A stretch of 64,000 nt of DNA from Psychrobacter sp. I-STPA6b (GTDB lineage: Bacteria; Pseudomonadota; Gammaproteobacteria; Pseudomonadales; Moraxellaceae), in NCBI RefSeq assembly GCF_020662265.1, contig NZ_VEWM01000010.1:425471-489470 (forward strand), in the 5' to 3' direction. This document shows positions 28,367 to 39,782 of the stretch, piece by piece; the stretch's first letter is position 1; every line of letters begins with the position of its first letter. The notes beneath the pieces are model-generated. The model searched no databases. It saw only the letters and a list, made by a program, of their open reading frames with translations, and was not told the DNA's origin. Position numbers and translations under genes: made by a program.

Positions 28367-30613
28367 ATGAAAAAACAACCAACACAATGGTTATTAAGTG
28401 CAGTTGCTGTCGGCATAGCTGGTGTTATTTTTTCGCAAGGCTACCAATCAGCCGTTGCTGCAGATAGTGCAAGCTTTGAGGTGACGCCAGAGCAGAAGTT
28501 AACCACACGGCAGGTAGCAACTTTGCTAGATCGGAGTCACTATCTAAATCAGCCATTAGATAAACAAATGGGTCAGCAAATCTTACAGATGTATTTTGAG
28601 CGTTTGGATCCAAATCACACATTATTTTTACAGTCTGATGTGGATGAGTTGACTAGAAAGTATGGTGATACGTTTGCAGACCGATTAAAGCGTGGTGATT
28701 TATCGGCTGGGCAGGAGATTTTTGAGCGCTATCGTTTGCGCTCTAACCAGTATTATGATTTCGCCAAACAATTTTTGCAAAAAGATGTCGATATCAATCG
28801 TGATGATAGTATCGTTTTGGATAGAGAGGATGCGAAGCGGTTTACCACAGCACAGGCGCAGCGTGACTATTGGGAGCGTCAGTTGACGTTTCAAGTGATG
28901 AGTCTGAGCTTAGCGCAAGAAGGTGATAAAGCCCGCGATAAGTTATATATGGAAAATCCAGACTTAACGTTGGGTCAGGATTTAATTTTAGATGAGGAAA
29001 GAACCCCATCAGAAGTATTGTTAAGTCGCTTAACTCGTCAGTCTCAGCAGTTATCACGATTGACAGGTGATGAGATTATGGAGACGTTGCTAAATACCGC
29101 AACGCTGACATATGACCCACACAGTAATTATTATGCACCTTTGCAAGCGACAGAGATTCAGGTTCAGTCTAGTTTGCAACTAGAAGGTATTGGTGTAAGT
29201 ATTCGTCCTTATCGTAAAAATCCAGATTATACTCAGATTGTGACATTGGTTGATGGTGGACCGGCATCAAAATCTGGCAAGATTAAACCAAATGACCTGA
29301 TTTTGGCTGTTGCTAAAGATGGTACAGATATGAAGGATGTGGTGGGCTGGTCAACTCGGGAGGTAGTCTCTTTAATACGAGGTAGACGTGGTACAGATGT
29401 TGTAATTAAGGTGAAGCAACCAAATACACCGGATTCAGCAGCCCGCTTGGTGACTTTAACTCGTGACGTTATTGAGCAAGAAGATTCTGGCGTATCGCAT
29501 CGAGTTGTTACTATAGAGCGCGATAATCAAGAGCCAGCACGTATTGGTGTTTTAGAGATTCCAAGTTTTTATCTGAATTATCAAGCTCGCCGTAATGGAC
29601 AAAAATATCGTAGTGTGAGTATTGACACTCAAAATGCGTTAGAAGCATTAAATGAGCAGAATATTGATGGGTTGGTTGTTGATTTGCGTAATAATCCGGG
29701 TGGCTCATTAGATGAAGTCGCCAGAATGTTAGGTCTATTTATTAAAGAAGGACCTTTGGTACAAATTCGTGATAATCGTGGTAATGTCCAAGTCTATAAA
29801 GATGAAGATGGTGGAAAACAGCTTTATGATGGCAAAATGGTGGTCATCACTAACCTAGCTTCTGCCTCTGCCAGTGAGATTTTTGCCGCGGCTATCCAAG
29901 ACTATGGGCGAGGATTGGTGGTTGGTAGTACAACTACAGGCAAAGGCTCAGCACAGATTCAGCTAGATAGCTTAGCATTAGGCTCGGCGACATTGACACA
30001 ACGTAAGTTTTATCGCATTACTGGTGGTAGTACACAAAATAAAGGTGTTGTACCTGATGTAGAGTTGGTGAATATTTATGAGGGTGCAGACTTTGATGAG
30101 CGTTCACAGAAAAATCCATTAAAATGGGATACCATCAAAACGTCACCTTATAAACCTGAGGGACGGTTTAGCCGTGACACATTACAGACACTCAATGAGC
30201 AGTCAACCATACGTCAGAATATCAATCCGCAGTTTGTTTATCTCAATACACTTAATAATATTAAGAAAATGGAAGATGAGAAAAAGCCGATTAAGCTGAA
30301 TATTGATGACCGTCGTGCGCACATGCGTGCAGTAGAGCAGAAAACTTTACAAGCAGAAAATCAGCGCCGGATTGCTTTGGGAGAAAAGCCGTACAAGGAT
30401 TGGACAACTTATCAGGCAGCGTTGGAAGCAATGTTTGAGGAGCGTAGTCACTTAAAAGAATCTGAGCGCCCCAAATTGCCAGAAGATGAAGCCTTTGTTA
30501 TAGAAGCAGCAAATATCATGTTATCTGTTGATGATGGACGTGATGAAAATGCCCCTGCATCAATCAAGAGTACACAGAGCAGTAGTGAAACTGAGAGTGC
30601 TGAAGCTGAGTAG
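28367..30613 (+). CDS. prc: Carboxy-terminal processing (tail-specific) protease
   Basis: Prc/Tsp is a periplasmic serine protease of family S41 that degrades proteins with nonpolar C-termini and trims envelope proteins. The 748-residue protein begins with a signal peptide ending near SAVAADS. The N-terminal Tsp domain is followed by a PDZ domain (IVTLVDGGPASKSGKIKPND). The protease core has NLASASASEIF at about 497-505, and spacing to Lys526 in TTGKGSAQ identifies the Ser/Lys dyad (Ser501 by comparison with E. coli 430/455). The DUF3340 C-terminal region follows. A weakly acidic Ser-rich tail ends the protein. Confidence 0.94.
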   Translation: MKKQPTQWLLSAVAVGIAGVIFSQGYQSAVAADSASFEVTPEQKLTTRQVATLLDRSHYLNQPLDKQMGQQILQMYFERLDPNHTLFLQSDVDELTRKYGDTFADRLKRGDLSAGQEIFERYRLRSNQYYDFAKQFLQKDVDINRDDSIVLDREDAKRFTTAQAQRDYWERQLTFQVMSLSLAQEGDKARDKLYMENPDLTLGQDLILDEERTPSEVLLSRLTRQSQQLSRLTGDEIMETLLNTATLTYDPHSNYYAPLQATEIQVQSSLQLEGIGVSIRPYRKNPDYTQIVTLVDGGPASKSGKIKPNDLILAVAKDGTDMKDVVGWSTREVVSLIRGRRGTDVVIKVKQPNTPDSAARLVTLTRDVIEQEDSGVSHRVVTIERDNQEPARIGVLEIPSFYLNYQARRNGQKYRSVSIDTQNALEALNEQNIDGLVVDLRNNPGGSLDEVARMLGLFIKEGPLVQIRDNRGNVQVYKDEDGGKQLYDGKMVVITNLASASASEIFAAAIQDYGRGLVVGSTTTGKGSAQIQLDSLALGSATLTQRKFYRITGGSTQNKGVVPDVELVNIYEGADFDERSQKNPLKWDTIKTSPYKPEGRFSRDTLQTLNEQSTIRQNINPQFVYLNTLNNIKKMEDEKKPIKLNIDDRRAHMRAVEQKTLQAENQRRIALGEKPYKDWTTYQAALEAMFEERSHLKESERPKLPEDEAFVIEAANIMLSVDDGRDENAPASIKSTQSSSETESAEAE

Positions 30614-30620
30614 TGTAGGG

Positions 30621-30720
30621 ATTGCTCATTGATTTACTGATATAGAGCAATGAAATAAAGAAGGTAAGTCATTACAAACAGTCTTTTACCAACTGTCTGT
30701 GCTGGCTTGCCTTCTTTGTT
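30621..30720 (+). terminator. Likely terminator region after prc
   Basis: AAAGAAGGTAAG (30657-30668) pairs with CTTGCCTTCTTT (30706-30717), followed by GTTTTGTCTT. A smaller hairpin, ATTGCTC/GAGCAAT, precedes it at 30621-30651. Confidence 0.5.
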
Positions 30721-30784
30721 TTGTCTTATCTGATTGTTTTTATCCTATTGATTTTTTGTTGCCTGTTCTCAGGATTTGATTTGC

Positions 30785-32107
30785 TTAAACCACTTGTCCA
30801 CAAGCAAAGCCACTTGCCCATGCCCACTGGAAATTATAACCACCCAGCCATCCAGTGACATCAAGCACCTCACCAATAAAATATAGGTTTGGTTGCAGTA
30901 AGCTTTCAAAGGTTTTTGATGAAACTTCATCAGTTGCAACACCACCACGAGTGACCTCAGCAGTGCGGTAGCCTTCTGTTCCTGAAGGTTTTAATGTCCA
31001 GTTATTTAAGGTATCTCCAAGCTGTTTAAGACGTTCATCTTTAATATTTGCCAGCTCTTTATCTTTGTCTGTTGCCCATAAATGTTCTTGTAATGCCAAT
31101 AGTAATTTTTTGGGGAAGTAGGCACTAAGAACAGTGCGTAGTCGTTGTTTGGGGTGTTGTTCTTTTTGTTGAATCAGCCAGTCACCTGCTGTTATTGTGG
31201 GTAGAAGGTTGATATGGATTGACTCACCAATGTACCAGTAGTTGGAAAGTTGGAGCATGGCTGGGCCTGATAAGCCTCGGTGAGTAAATAGCATAGGACG
31301 AGCAAAAGAAATGCGCTCATTAAAGGCAATCACATCAATACTTATCCCTGATAATGACGCAATCAATGCACCCACACTGTCAGTAAAGGTAAACGGTACA
31401 AGGCTGGCATCTGTGGTGATGATTTGGTGTCCAAATTGTGTTGCCACTTCATAGCCAAATCCTGTTGCTCCCATCGTCGGGATAGATAGACCGCCCGTTG
31501 CAATCACTAAAGAATGACAGCGCAGTTTGCCTTGTGATGTGGTGACGATAAATCCTTGCTTATCTTCTACAGCTTGTATGCTCTTAACACTGGTATTTAG
31601 CTGAATCTGCACACCTGCCTGTGTGCATTCAGTTTGTAGCATGGTGACAATATCTTTAGCAGAGTTTGTACAAAATAGCTGTCCATATTCTCGCTCATGG
31701 TAGGCAATGCCATGTTTTTCGACCAAGGCAATAAAATCCCAGCAAGAATAACGGCTCAGAGCAGACTTACAGAAGTGGGCATTACGACTGATGAAATGCT
31801 CTGCTTGTATATCATAGTTTGTAAAGTTACAGCGCCCACCACCTGACATCAATATTTTTTTGCCTGCTTTATTGGCGTGGTCAATGACCATAACTTGCCG
31901 TCCTCGCTGTGCTGCTGTCAAAGCACAATATAATCCAGACGCCCCTGCACCAATAATCAATACATCAAGAACTGAACCATCCAGACTGATATTGGGATGT
32001 TGCGGAGCTTGATTTTTCTGCTTAGATAGGTTATCTGGCTGGTGGTCTGCTAAGTGAGGTGCAGAGAGCGTATTTTTAGCTGTGCCATACGCTGAGGATG
32101 AAGTCAT
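30785..32107 (-). CDS. HI0933-family (YhiN-like) flavoprotein
   Basis: A 440-residue FAD-dependent oxidoreductase-like protein. After an unusually long polar N-terminus of about 48 residues comes the dinucleotide-binding motif IIGAGASGLYCA, then KAGKKILMSGGGRCNFTN, the signature of the HI0933/YhiN family. ATGGLSIPTMGATGFGY and the C-terminal FIGEVLDVTGWLGGYNFQWAWASG are equally characteristic. The reaction is not known. The N-terminal extension before the FAD motif is longer than in E. coli YhiN. The start is ATG 32107 with an AGG upstream; a later start is possible. Confidence 0.88.
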   Translation of the reverse strand: MTSSSAYGTAKNTLSAPHLADHQPDNLSKQKNQAPQHPNISLDGSVLDVLIIGAGASGLYCALTAAQRGRQVMVIDHANKAGKKILMSGGGRCNFTNYDIQAEHFISRNAHFCKSALSRYSCWDFIALVEKHGIAYHEREYGQLFCTNSAKDIVTMLQTECTQAGVQIQLNTSVKSIQAVEDKQGFIVTTSQGKLRCHSLVIATGGLSIPTMGATGFGYEVATQFGHQIITTDASLVPFTFTDSVGALIASLSGISIDVIAFNERISFARPMLFTHRGLSGPAMLQLSNYWYIGESIHINLLPTITAGDWLIQQKEQHPKQRLRTVLSAYFPKKLLLALQEHLWATDKDKELANIKDERLKQLGDTLNNWTLKPSGTEGYRTAEVTRGGVATDEVSSKTFESLLQPNLYFIGEVLDVTGWLGGYNFQWAWASGFACGQVV

Positions 32108-32702
32108 AAAAAAACCTGCTCAATGGTTTAAAATAGTTAAAGTATAAAAAATAAAGCCATAAAATGACTAAGGAGTTTCAAAAGTCAAAAATAACAGTTT
32201 ACAACTGAGCCAGAATCTAGTAAAAATATGGGTAGGGCAGTTACAAGGAGGCAACTACCAATATAGTCTAAATCATAGTGAATACACTTACAGTGTTACC
32301 CTAGCTAATTGTCACTGATGTGATTCAGTTGCAATATGCGCTCGGCTTCCTTGTATTGACAGTAATGATGATTTGGCTATAACGGCTGTTTACCACTCAC
32401 ACATCGCTCTGTTGATTCGGTAATGATTCCCAAATTCAGTAGAAAGTATATTGCTTTGGCAAGTTTTCTGGTGTTGTTTGTGTTGATTCTACCATCAACC
32501 TAATGGAACAAGATGATTTTTTGATGCGATTGTGTCATATCCTATTTATTTAGTGTGATTAGATGCCACAAGGTTTTTCTATTATTTGCAACATAATCAG
32601 TTGACAACACAATAAATGGCAAATGATCTACTATTTCCATAGCTGTAGATAGTGAGTGTTGAATTTATTTCCTATCCATTTACCATAAAAAGGACTTTAT
32701 TT
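32108..32702. other. Intergenic region upstream of acs
   Basis: About 595 bases between the divergent flavoprotein and acs genes. It must contain the acs promoter. I see no gene or clear operator. Confidence 0.45.
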
Positions 32703-34652
32703 ATGAAAACTTTTCCCCACAGTGCTGAGTTTGCCGCGCAAGCAAATACCAATCCAGAAACCTATAAAAAAACGTATGCAGACTCGGTTGCACCTGAGAG
32801 TAATGAAGCCTTTTGGGCGCAGCGGGCAGAGTTAGTTGATTGGATAAAAAAACCAACCAAAATTAAAAATGTCAATTATGACTTAGATGACTTTCGCATC
32901 AAGTGGTTTGAAGATGGTGAGCTAAACGTATCTGTAAACTGTCTAGATCGTCATTTAAAAGAAAATCCCTATAAGCCTGCCGTTATTTGGGAAGGTGATC
33001 ACCCTTCTGAGCATAAAATTATTTCGTATAAAGAGCTGCATGCAGAAGTATGCCGTCTGGGCAATGCCATGCGCAAAATGGGTGTGGGTAAAGGCGACCG
33101 TGTGACTTTATATATGCCAATGATTCCAGAAGCACTGGCTTCTATGCTGGCGTGTGCGCGTATTGGGGCAGTACACTCAGTGGTCTTTGGTGGCTTCTCT
33201 GCCGATAGCTTGGCAAGTCGTATCATTGACAGTCAGTCTAAGTTAGTAATTACTGCTGATGAGGGCATACGTGGTGGTAAACATACCCCATTAAAAGCCA
33301 ATGTTGACCGTGCATTAGATGTTGATGGTACAGAGTGTGTCGAGCGTGTGATTGTGGTACACCGTACAGGAACATCAATTCCCATGAGTGGTCGTCGTGA
33401 TGTGTGGTATCACACAGTGATAGATACTGCCAATGAAGACTGCCCACCAGAGCCAATGAATGCTGAAGATCCTTTATTCTTGCTATATACCTCTGGCTCA
33501 ACAGGTAAGCCAAAAGGGGTGTTACATAGTACAGGTGGTTATTTGACTTATGCGTTATCTACCTTTAGAGATGTATTTGATATCAAAGATGATGACGTAT
33601 TTTGGTGTACTGCTGATGTGGGTTGGATTACAGGGCATACTTATGTGACTTATGCACCACTAGCGAATGGTACAACAACTGTGGTATTTGAAGGTGTACC
33701 ACAATATCCAACATGGGCACGTATCGGTCATATTATTGATAAACACAATATCAGCATCATGTATACAGCACCAACAGCGATTCGAGCCATGATGAAAGAA
33801 GGTGATGCTTACGTACGTGAGTCAGACCGCTCTAGTTTACGTCTCTTGGGCTCTGTTGGTGAGCCAATCAACCCAGAAGCATGGGATTGGTACTATCATG
33901 TGGTGGGTGAAGGACGTTGTCCGATTGTTGATACATGGTGGCAGACAGAAACAGGCGGTATCTTGATGACACCAATTCCAAATGCTGTTGATTTAAAACC
34001 AGGTGCTGCCATGACGCCACTTTATGGTGTGAAACCTGCCATTGTTGATGCCGAAGGCAATGAGATTGAAGGACCTTGTGAAGGTAACTTAATCATCAAA
34101 GATAGCTGGCCTGGGCAGATGCGTACGATTTATGGTGACCATAAGCGCTTCTTAGAAACTTACTTTAGTACTTATCCGGGTAACTACTTTACTGGTGATG
34201 GTGCTATGCGTGATGAAGACGGACACTACTGGATTACTGGTCGTGTGGATGACGTATTAAATGTTTCAGGACACCGTTTAGGTACAGCAGAAATTGAAAG
34301 TGCTTTGGTTGCACATCCAGCAACTGCTGAAGCTGCCATTGTTGGTATGCCTCATGAGGTTAAAGGACAAGGTGTTTGTGCTTATATCATCTTAAAAGCT
34401 GGCGAGGAAGTGACAGAAAACTTGAAAGGTGAGCTAAGTCGTCATGTACGTGCTGAGATTGGTCCGATTGCCAACCTTGATGCGATTTATATCGTTGATG
34501 CACTACCAAAAACCCGCTCTGGTAAAATCATGCGTCGTATCTTACGTAAACTAGCGGCTGGTGAGTTCGATGGTTTAGGTGATACATCAACACTTGCTGA
34601 TGCTGATGTTGTTGACGACTTAATCCGTGTGATTCAGGCAAATAATGGCTAA
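32703..34652 (+). CDS. acs: Acetyl-CoA synthetase
   Basis: Acs activates acetate to acetyl-CoA through acetyl-AMP. The 649-residue protein is the AMP-forming enzyme, with the ATP-binding loop [15 protein letters not shown], the WWQTETGG motif, and [11 protein letters not shown] before the C-terminal domain. [11 protein letters not shown] holds Lys608, the residue acetylated by Pat-type enzymes in relatives. The frame is open 51 bases upstream to 32652, but AAGGA lies just before ATG 32703 and [10 protein letters not shown] is the expected N-terminus. A strong hairpin lies about 115 bases after the stop. Confidence 0.96.
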   Translation: MKTFPHSAEFAAQANTNPETYKKTYADSVAPESNEAFWAQRAELVDWIKKPTKIKNVNYDLDDFRIKWFEDGELNVSVNCLDRHLKENPYKPAVIWEGDHPSEHKIISYKELHAEVCRLGNAMRKMGVGKGDRVTLYMPMIPEALASMLACARIGAVHSVVFGGFSADSLASRIIDSQSKLVITADEGIRGGKHTPLKANVDRALDVDGTECVERVIVVHRTGTSIPMSGRRDVWYHTVIDTANEDCPPEPMNAEDPLFLLYTSGSTGKPKGVLHSTGGYLTYALSTFRDVFDIKDDDVFWCTADVGWITGHTYVTYAPLANGTTTVVFEGVPQYPTWARIGHIIDKHNISIMYTAPTAIRAMMKEGDAYVRESDRSSLRLLGSVGEPINPEAWDWYYHVVGEGRCPIVDTWWQTETGGILMTPIPNAVDLKPGAAMTPLYGVKPAIVDAEGNEIEGPCEGNLIIKDSWPGQMRTIYGDHKRFLETYFSTYPGNYFTGDGAMRDEDGHYWITGRVDDVLNVSGHRLGTAEIESALVAHPATAEAAIVGMPHEVKGQGVCAYIILKAGEEVTENLKGELSRHVRAEIGPIANLDAIYIVDALPKTRSGKIMRRILRKLAAGEFDGLGDTSTLADADVVDDLIRVIQANNG

Positions 34653-34768
34653 ATAAACGGTTGGTTAACACATAATCAGATAAGTTTATTTATTAATAAA
34701 TAAAGAAGAGGGTGAGTTTTATATTGACTTAACTTACCAATATATCTAGCCTGTCTTCTTTAATGATG

Positions 34769-34806
34769 ACCCCTATTATCCATGTTTATGGATAATAGGG
34801 GTTTTG
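34769..34806 (+). terminator. Terminator downstream of acs
   Basis: A perfect 15-bp stem (34769-34783 with 34788-34802), a four-base loop and a following TTTTG lie 116 bases after acs. Confidence 0.75.
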
Positions 34807-34957
34807 TCATGATATGGATAACTAACGAATGACTAAATGGCTATTAAATAGTCAGCGAACTTGATAACTATTACAGTGTTAGGCTCATTTTCTCTACAGC
34901 TGTAATAGCCGTATGGTATTTGTTTTAGATTTTTTCGTGACAGGATTAAATAACCTA

Positions 34958-34992
34958 TATAAAAAAGCAACAAGTATGACACTTGTTGCTTT
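34958..34992 (-). terminator. Terminator after clpX
   Basis: AAAGCAACAAGT (34964-34975) pairs perfectly with ACTTGTTGCTTT (34981-34992), with an A-run on its left that is the T-run of the minus strand. It lies 37 bases after the clpX stop. Confidence 0.85.
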
Positions 34993-35028
34993 ATATGATA
35001 ACGTTACGTATACAAGGCAGTATGAGTT

Positions 35029-36303
35029 TTAACTCATCTCTGGTGTTTTGCCTTCATTGATGACTTCTGCATCAACAGTGACATTCTGAATACCTTCCAT
35101 TGATGGTAGCTCATACATGGTCTCTAGTAGCGCATTTTCGACAATAGAGCGGAGACCACGTGCACCAGTTTTGCGCTCCATAGCCTTTTTAGCGATGGCA
35201 TCGAGTGCATCTTCAGTAAAGGTGATATTTGCACCTTCCATATCAAATAAGTATTGATATTGCTTAACCAATGCATTTTTAGGCTCAGTTAAGATTTGCA
35301 TCAATGCTTTTTCATCCAGCTCTTCTAGGGTTGCGATGACAGGTAGACGACCAATCAGCTCTGGAATCAGACCAAACTTGATAAGGTCTTCTGGCTCTAC
35401 TTCTTTAAATAAGTCTGTTAGCTGACGGCTATCTTCTTTAGATTTTACATCGGCATTAAAGCCAATGCCTGTTTTCTCAGTACGCTGTTGAATGACTTTA
35501 TCTAGTCCAGCAAATGCACCACCAACAATAATCAAAATATTGCTGGTATCTACTTGAATCAGCTCTTGTTGAGGGTGTTTGCGTCCACCATGTGGTGGAA
35601 TGGCTGCTACCGTTCCTTCAATCAGTTTGAGCAAGGCTTGCTGTACGCCTTCACCAGAAACGTCACGGGTGATGGAAAGGTTCTCGCCTTTTTTGCTGAT
35701 TTTATCAATCTCATCAATATAAATGATGCCTTGCTCTGCCTTACTAACATCATAGTCAGAGGCTTGTAGTAGCTTTTGTACGATGTTTTCGACATCTTCA
35801 CCGACATAGCCTGCTTCAGTCAATGTGGTTGCATCTGCCATGGCAAATGGTACATCCAGAAGGCGAGCTAGGGTTTGTGCCAATAATGTTTTACCAGAGC
35901 CTGTCGGACCAATGAGCAGGATATTGCTTTTTGCCAGCTCAACCATGGCATCATCTGCACCAACTTTGGCTTTTTTCTTATCTTGTGCCAATTGTTGGCT
36001 AACTTTAAGGCGCTTATAGTGATTATAGACAGCGACAGAAAGTGCTTTTTTAGCGGTGCTTTGTCCAATGACGTAATCATCTAAGTGAGCGCGCAACTCT
36101 TTGGGTGTGGGTAGTTTTTTATTAATCCATGAAGTATCTATTTCAGAATCATCTGTGGTATCGACAACACCATCAGCGATTAAGTCAGTACATAGCTCAA
36201 TACATTCATTACAGATATTGGCATTATCAGAGGCGATAAGCTGGCTGACTTCACTTTTGGATTTACCACAAAATGAACAGTGAGGGGTATTATCTTTTGC
36301 CAT
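35029..36303 (-). CDS. clpX: ATP-dependent Clp protease ATP-binding subunit ClpX
   Basis: ClpX is a AAA+ hexamer that unfolds proteins and feeds them to ClpP. The 424-residue protein has the zinc-binding domain with Cys9, Cys12, Cys31 and Cys34 (CSFCGKSK and CNECIELC), Walker [11 protein letters not shown] with Lys138 and Walker [10 protein letters not shown] near 200. The pore loop region GYVGED and the ClpP-contacting IGF-like loop (KTGIGFNAD) are present. A GGAGT ribosome site precedes the ATG. It follows clpP by 140 bases on the same strand in the usual tig-clpP-clpX order. Confidence 0.97.
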   Translation of the reverse strand: MAKDNTPHCSFCGKSKSEVSQLIASDNANICNECIELCTDLIADGVVDTTDDSEIDTSWINKKLPTPKELRAHLDDYVIGQSTAKKALSVAVYNHYKRLKVSQQLAQDKKKAKVGADDAMVELAKSNILLIGPTGSGKTLLAQTLARLLDVPFAMADATTLTEAGYVGEDVENIVQKLLQASDYDVSKAEQGIIYIDEIDKISKKGENLSITRDVSGEGVQQALLKLIEGTVAAIPPHGGRKHPQQELIQVDTSNILIIVGGAFAGLDKVIQQRTEKTGIGFNADVKSKEDSRQLTDLFKEVEPEDLIKFGLIPELIGRLPVIATLEELDEKALMQILTEPKNALVKQYQYLFDMEGANITFTEDALDAIAKKAMERKTGARGLRSIVENALLETMYELPSMEGIQNVTVDAEVINEGKTPEMS

Positions 36304-36443
36304 AAAGGCACTCCTAAAAAATGAACTCGTATTGCTATTATTGCGTATATTGTGGGCAATAGATAGAACGTATTTGGTTGAGTCGGGCAGATATCAGAAT
36401 ATATTTGATACCTGCACACAGACACAGTGAGATATGGTCAGGG

Positions 36444-37121
36444 TTATTCTGACTCAGGGCGACGTTCTAGTACCTCATCAACCAAGCCATATTCTTTAGC
36501 TTCTTGAGCATCTAGCCAGTAGTCACGCTCAACATCTTGTGCGATTTTTTCAAGAGGTTGTCCTGTACGCTCTGACAAAATACGGTTTAGGCGGTCACGA
36601 ATTTTTAGAATTTCACGGGCATTAATTTCAATATCAGTTGCTTGACCTTGTGCACCCCCGGATGGTTGGTGAATCATCACACGTGAATTTGCCAACGCAT
36701 AGCGCTTGCCTTTTTGTCCAGCAGCTAGTAGGAATGAACCCATACTATATGCACCACCCATACAAATGGTTGAGACTTCAGGCTTAATGAAGTTCATAGT
36801 GTCAAAGATTGCCAAACCTGCACTGACTGAGCCACCAGGTGAGTTGATATATAGATGAATGTCTTTGTCAGGATTTTCTGCTTCTAAGAATAGCATCTGA
36901 GCGACAATCAAATTTGCCATATTATCTTCAACTTGACCAGTCAAAAAGATAACACGCTCACGCAGTAGACGAGAATAAATATCAAATGAGCGTTCACCAC
37001 GAGCAGATTGCTCAACCACCATCGGTACAAGGGCGCTTTGAGGCGCTGATGTGGCGTTTTGGTGGGCGCTCATTAAAATATCAAAATGTGGGTTGTTGGT
37101 AATACGGTCATAATCAGTCAT
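36444..37121 (-). CDS. clpP: ATP-dependent Clp protease proteolytic subunit ClpP
   Basis: ClpP forms the two-ring serine protease chamber. In the 225-residue frame the triad is Ser126 in [10 protein letters not shown], His151 in MIHQPSGG and Asp200 in VERDYWLDA. The open frame extends upstream to a TTG at 37139, but AAAGGA lies ten bases before ATG 37121 and the sequence MTDYDRITN is a plausible N-terminus, so I set the start there. The N-terminal extension of about 30 residues before VPMVVEQ is longer than in E. coli and may be a propeptide. Confidence 0.96.
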   Translation of the reverse strand: MTDYDRITNNPHFDILMSAHQNATSAPQSALVPMVVEQSARGERSFDIYSRLLRERVIFLTGQVEDNMANLIVAQMLFLEAENPDKDIHLYINSPGGSVSAGLAIFDTMNFIKPEVSTICMGGAYSMGSFLLAAGQKGKRYALANSRVMIHQPSGGAQGQATDIEINAREILKIRDRLNRILSERTGQPLEKIAQDVERDYWLDAQEAKEYGLVDEVLERRPESE

Positions 37122-37290
37122 AGTCTGTCCTTTAAACAAGAGTCTGTTAATATGCTACTTTAATGATTTTCTACTCATTCTATCTATAGATGCAAGTTGA
37201 GCAAATATAATATATTTATGATAGCCATGATGGCAAAGTTGTTTGGATTCAGTTATCTGGATACAGTGAATGATGTGGTTGTTAAATAAT

Positions 37291-37405
37291 CTAAATCATT
37301 CATTTCTAAATCATTCATTTCTAAATCATTCATTTCTAAATCATTCATTTCTAAATCATTCATTTCTAAATCATTCATTTCTAAATCATTCATTTCTAAA
37401 TCATT
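37291..37405. repeat. 15-bp tandem repeat upstream of clpP, 7.7 copies
   Basis: The unit CTAAATCATTCATTT repeats exactly seven times and then for ten more bases. It lies about 170 bases upstream of the clpP start and 175 bases beyond tig. Identical units point to recent expansion. Confidence 0.97.
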
Positions 37406-37505
37406 GAATCGTCAATTGGTAATTAAACTAGATTGGGGCAATAACCCCATATATCAAGGCGTTAATCATTATACATTATGCCAAGAGTTAATGGGTTTGG
37501 CTAAA

Positions 37506-37537
37506 TAAAAATGCCCCAACAGAAGGTGTCAGGGCAT
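37506..37537 (-). terminator. Terminator after tig
   Basis: On the minus strand ATGCCC pairs with GGGCAT and is followed by TTTTT, 44 bases after the tig stop. The stem is short. Confidence 0.65.
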
Positions 37538-37580
37538 AGAGTCACGCAAAAGTGATTAATGGTGTAACAATCAGTCGAAG

Positions 37581-38918
37581 TTATACCATTTGTTGCTGTT
37601 GGGCAGCAAGTAGCTCTTGATAGCTGACCTCTTTATCAGTGACATTTGCCTGCTCTAAAATATAGTCAACAACCTGATCTTCTAATACAACTGATTCGAT
37701 ATTAGCACGTTGCTGTTTATCGTTGGTGTAGTATTCGATAACTTCTTCTGGGTCTTCATAGTTTTCAGAAGCCTCTTTGATGAAGTTTGTTACACGCTCT
37801 TGGTCAACTTTGATATCTTGGCTTTCGATTAGGCGAGAGACGATGATACCTAAGCGAGCAGCACGCAATGCTTGATCTTCAAATAGCTCATCTGGAAGCA
37901 TGTCTTTGCTAAAGTTATCTGGGTTTGCACCAAACTGCTGCGCAAAGCGTTGCATCATCATGTTACGTTGACGGTCAATTTCTTGCTCTAGCATGGCTGC
38001 TGGAACTTCAAACTCATTTTTCTCAAGTAAGGCATCAAAAGCAGCTTGTTTTACTTGATTGCGCGCAGCGTTTTTGATTTCACGTTCCATGTTCTTACGA
38101 ACGTCTACTTTTAGCTGGTCAAGACCGCCTTCTTTAACACCAAATAATTCAAAGAACTCATCATTTAGCTCAGGTAGTTGAGCTGTTTCAACCTTTTTAA
38201 CATTGATTTTGAACTGTGCTTCTTTACCCGCTAAGTTCTCTGCTTGATAATCTTCTGGGAAAGTGACATCAATGGTTTTTTCTTCTTCAGCTTTTAACCC
38301 TTTGATACCATCTTCAAAACCTGGAATCATTTGGTTGCTACCTAAAACCAGTTTGAAGTCTTCGCTGCTACCACCTTCAAACTTCTCACCATCAATACTA
38401 CCTTCAAAGTCAAATGTTACTTGGTCGCCTTCTTCTGCAGCACCGTCTTTTTCAACAAACTCTTGACGCTGTTTACGTAGGTTTTCAATCATCGTATCAA
38501 CATCTTCATCGTTGACGCTGGCTAGTTGACGTTCAACTTCGATTTCGCTGACACCTTGTACTTCTACTTCTGGGAAAATTTCGACAGTAGCTTGGTAAAC
38601 TAGGAAATCATTTTCTAGTTTTACATCATCAATGTTTGGCATACCGACTGCACGAACGTCTTCTTCACGAATGGCTTCAAAGACAGTATCACGAATCACA
38701 TCGTTGATAACTTCTTGTTGAATACCAGCGCCAAATTGAGCACGGATGTGAGAGACAGGTACTTTCCCTTTACGGAAACCATCAATTTTTGCCGTTTTTG
38801 CAACCTGACGGATGCGTCCTTCGACTTTATTTTGGATTTTCTCGACAGGAACTTTTACAGTAAGTTGAGTTTTATTGTCAGAGACTTTGTTTGTCGTGAC
38901 TTGTAGATCTGTTGCCAT
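37581..38918 (-). CDS. tig: Trigger factor
   Basis: Trigger factor is the ribosome-bound chaperone and peptidyl-prolyl isomerase. The 445-residue protein has the ribosome-binding loop GFRKGKVP near residue 47, a PPIase domain around 160-250 with [19 protein letters not shown] and the signature [13 protein letters not shown], and a helical C-terminal chaperone domain ending in a Gln-rich tail. AAGGTG precedes the ATG. It is the first gene of the tig-clpP-clpX order, but a terminator and a tandem repeat separate it from clpP. Confidence 0.97.
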   Translation of the reverse strand: MATDLQVTTNKVSDNKTQLTVKVPVEKIQNKVEGRIRQVAKTAKIDGFRKGKVPVSHIRAQFGAGIQQEVINDVIRDTVFEAIREEDVRAVGMPNIDDVKLENDFLVYQATVEIFPEVEVQGVSEIEVERQLASVNDEDVDTMIENLRKQRQEFVEKDGAAEEGDQVTFDFEGSIDGEKFEGGSSEDFKLVLGSNQMIPGFEDGIKGLKAEEEKTIDVTFPEDYQAENLAGKEAQFKINVKKVETAQLPELNDEFFELFGVKEGGLDQLKVDVRKNMEREIKNAARNQVKQAAFDALLEKNEFEVPAAMLEQEIDRQRNMMMQRFAQQFGANPDNFSKDMLPDELFEDQALRAARLGIIVSRLIESQDIKVDQERVTNFIKEASENYEDPEEVIEYYTNDKQQRANIESVVLEDQVVDYILEQANVTDKEVSYQELLAAQQQQMV

Positions 38919-39125
38919 GTTTAATACACCTTGTTAAATATAGCTTGGGGTTGATATGGGTGACAGTCTGATGCGCTATCTATGATGCCGATAATAAACG
39001 GCGGGGTGCATCTATTTTTGGACTGCCTGATAAATACAAATAATATAAATATAGAAATTGGGTGTTACAACAAAATTTTAAAAGTAGAACAGTATAGTCT
39101 ATCTGGCTATTAAAGTAAAAAATAT

Positions 39126-39782
39126 CTACTTGAGCTGCGCAATTAAAGTACGAATGGCTTGTCCACGGTGGCTGATGGCATTTTTTTGCTCAGCACTTAG
39201 CTCAGCAGCACTAAGTTTTTGTTGAGGTAGCCAAAATAAAGGGTCATAACCAAATCCATTAACTCCTCTAGGACTGTCTAAGACTTCTCCTTCCCATATG
39301 CCTTGTGCAATGATAGGTAGAGGGTCATCTGCATGACGAACCAAGGCTAGCACACACACAAACTGCCCTATGATAGCTTGGTCAGGATTGGCTTGACGTA
39401 TGGGTTGTAAGTTTTTGACAAGTTGGGCATTATTTTTAGCATCATTCCCATGCTCTCCAGCATAACGTGCTGAATAAATACCCGGTGCATTACCTAAAAT
39501 AGGTACACATAAGCCAGAATCATCAGCAATAGCAGGTAGACCACTAATACGGCTGGCATGACGTGCCTTAATAATAGCATTTTCGACAAAGCTTAAACCA
39601 TCTTCTACTGCATCCTCAATATTAAGCTCACCTTGCGGTATGATGTCTACATTGAGTTTTGCTTGGGTAAGTAGGCGTTGTAATTCTGCTAATTTACCTT
39701 TGTTATTACTTGCTAAAACCCAGCGTGATGATGAAAAATCGCAGGGTTTGCTATGTGAAAAGTCGTGGGAAATATTGTGCAT
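39126..39782 (-). CDS. rdgB: XTP/dITP diphosphatase (RdgB/HAM1)
   Basis: RdgB hydrolyses dITP and XTP so that deaminated purines do not enter DNA. The 218-residue protein begins with a polar extension of about 20 residues; the fold starts at WVLASNNKGKLAELQ, the triphosphate-binding signature. ADDSGLCVPIL and PGIYSARYAG are family motifs, as are GFGYDPLFWLP and ISHRGQAI near the end. A GAGG site supports ATG 39782. It is transcribed away from sodB. Confidence 0.95.
   Translation of the reverse strand: MHNISHDFSHSKPCDFSSSRWVLASNNKGKLAELQRLLTQAKLNVDIIPQGELNIEDAVEDGLSFVENAIIKARHASRISGLPAIADDSGLCVPILGNAPGIYSARYAGEHGNDAKNNAQLVKNLQPIRQANPDQAIIGQFVCVLALVRHADDPLPIIAQGIWEGEVLDSPRGVNGFGYDPLFWLPQQKLSAAELSAEQKNAISHRGQAIRTLIAQLK

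Larger units (their letters stand above)
37122..37580. other. Intergenic region between tig and clpP
   Basis: About 460 bases containing the tig terminator (37506-37537), a 15-bp tandem repeat (37291-37405) and, presumably, the clpP promoter. No gene is visible. Confidence 0.6.

Noticed and set aside
32652..32702. Upstream extension of acs
   Set aside because: The ribosome site and family N-terminus point to ATG 32703; the extension has no similarity to acetyl-CoA synthetases.
37291..37405. Possible CRISPR array
   Set aside because: The repeat units are contiguous with no spacers, are only 15 bp, and no cas genes are present.
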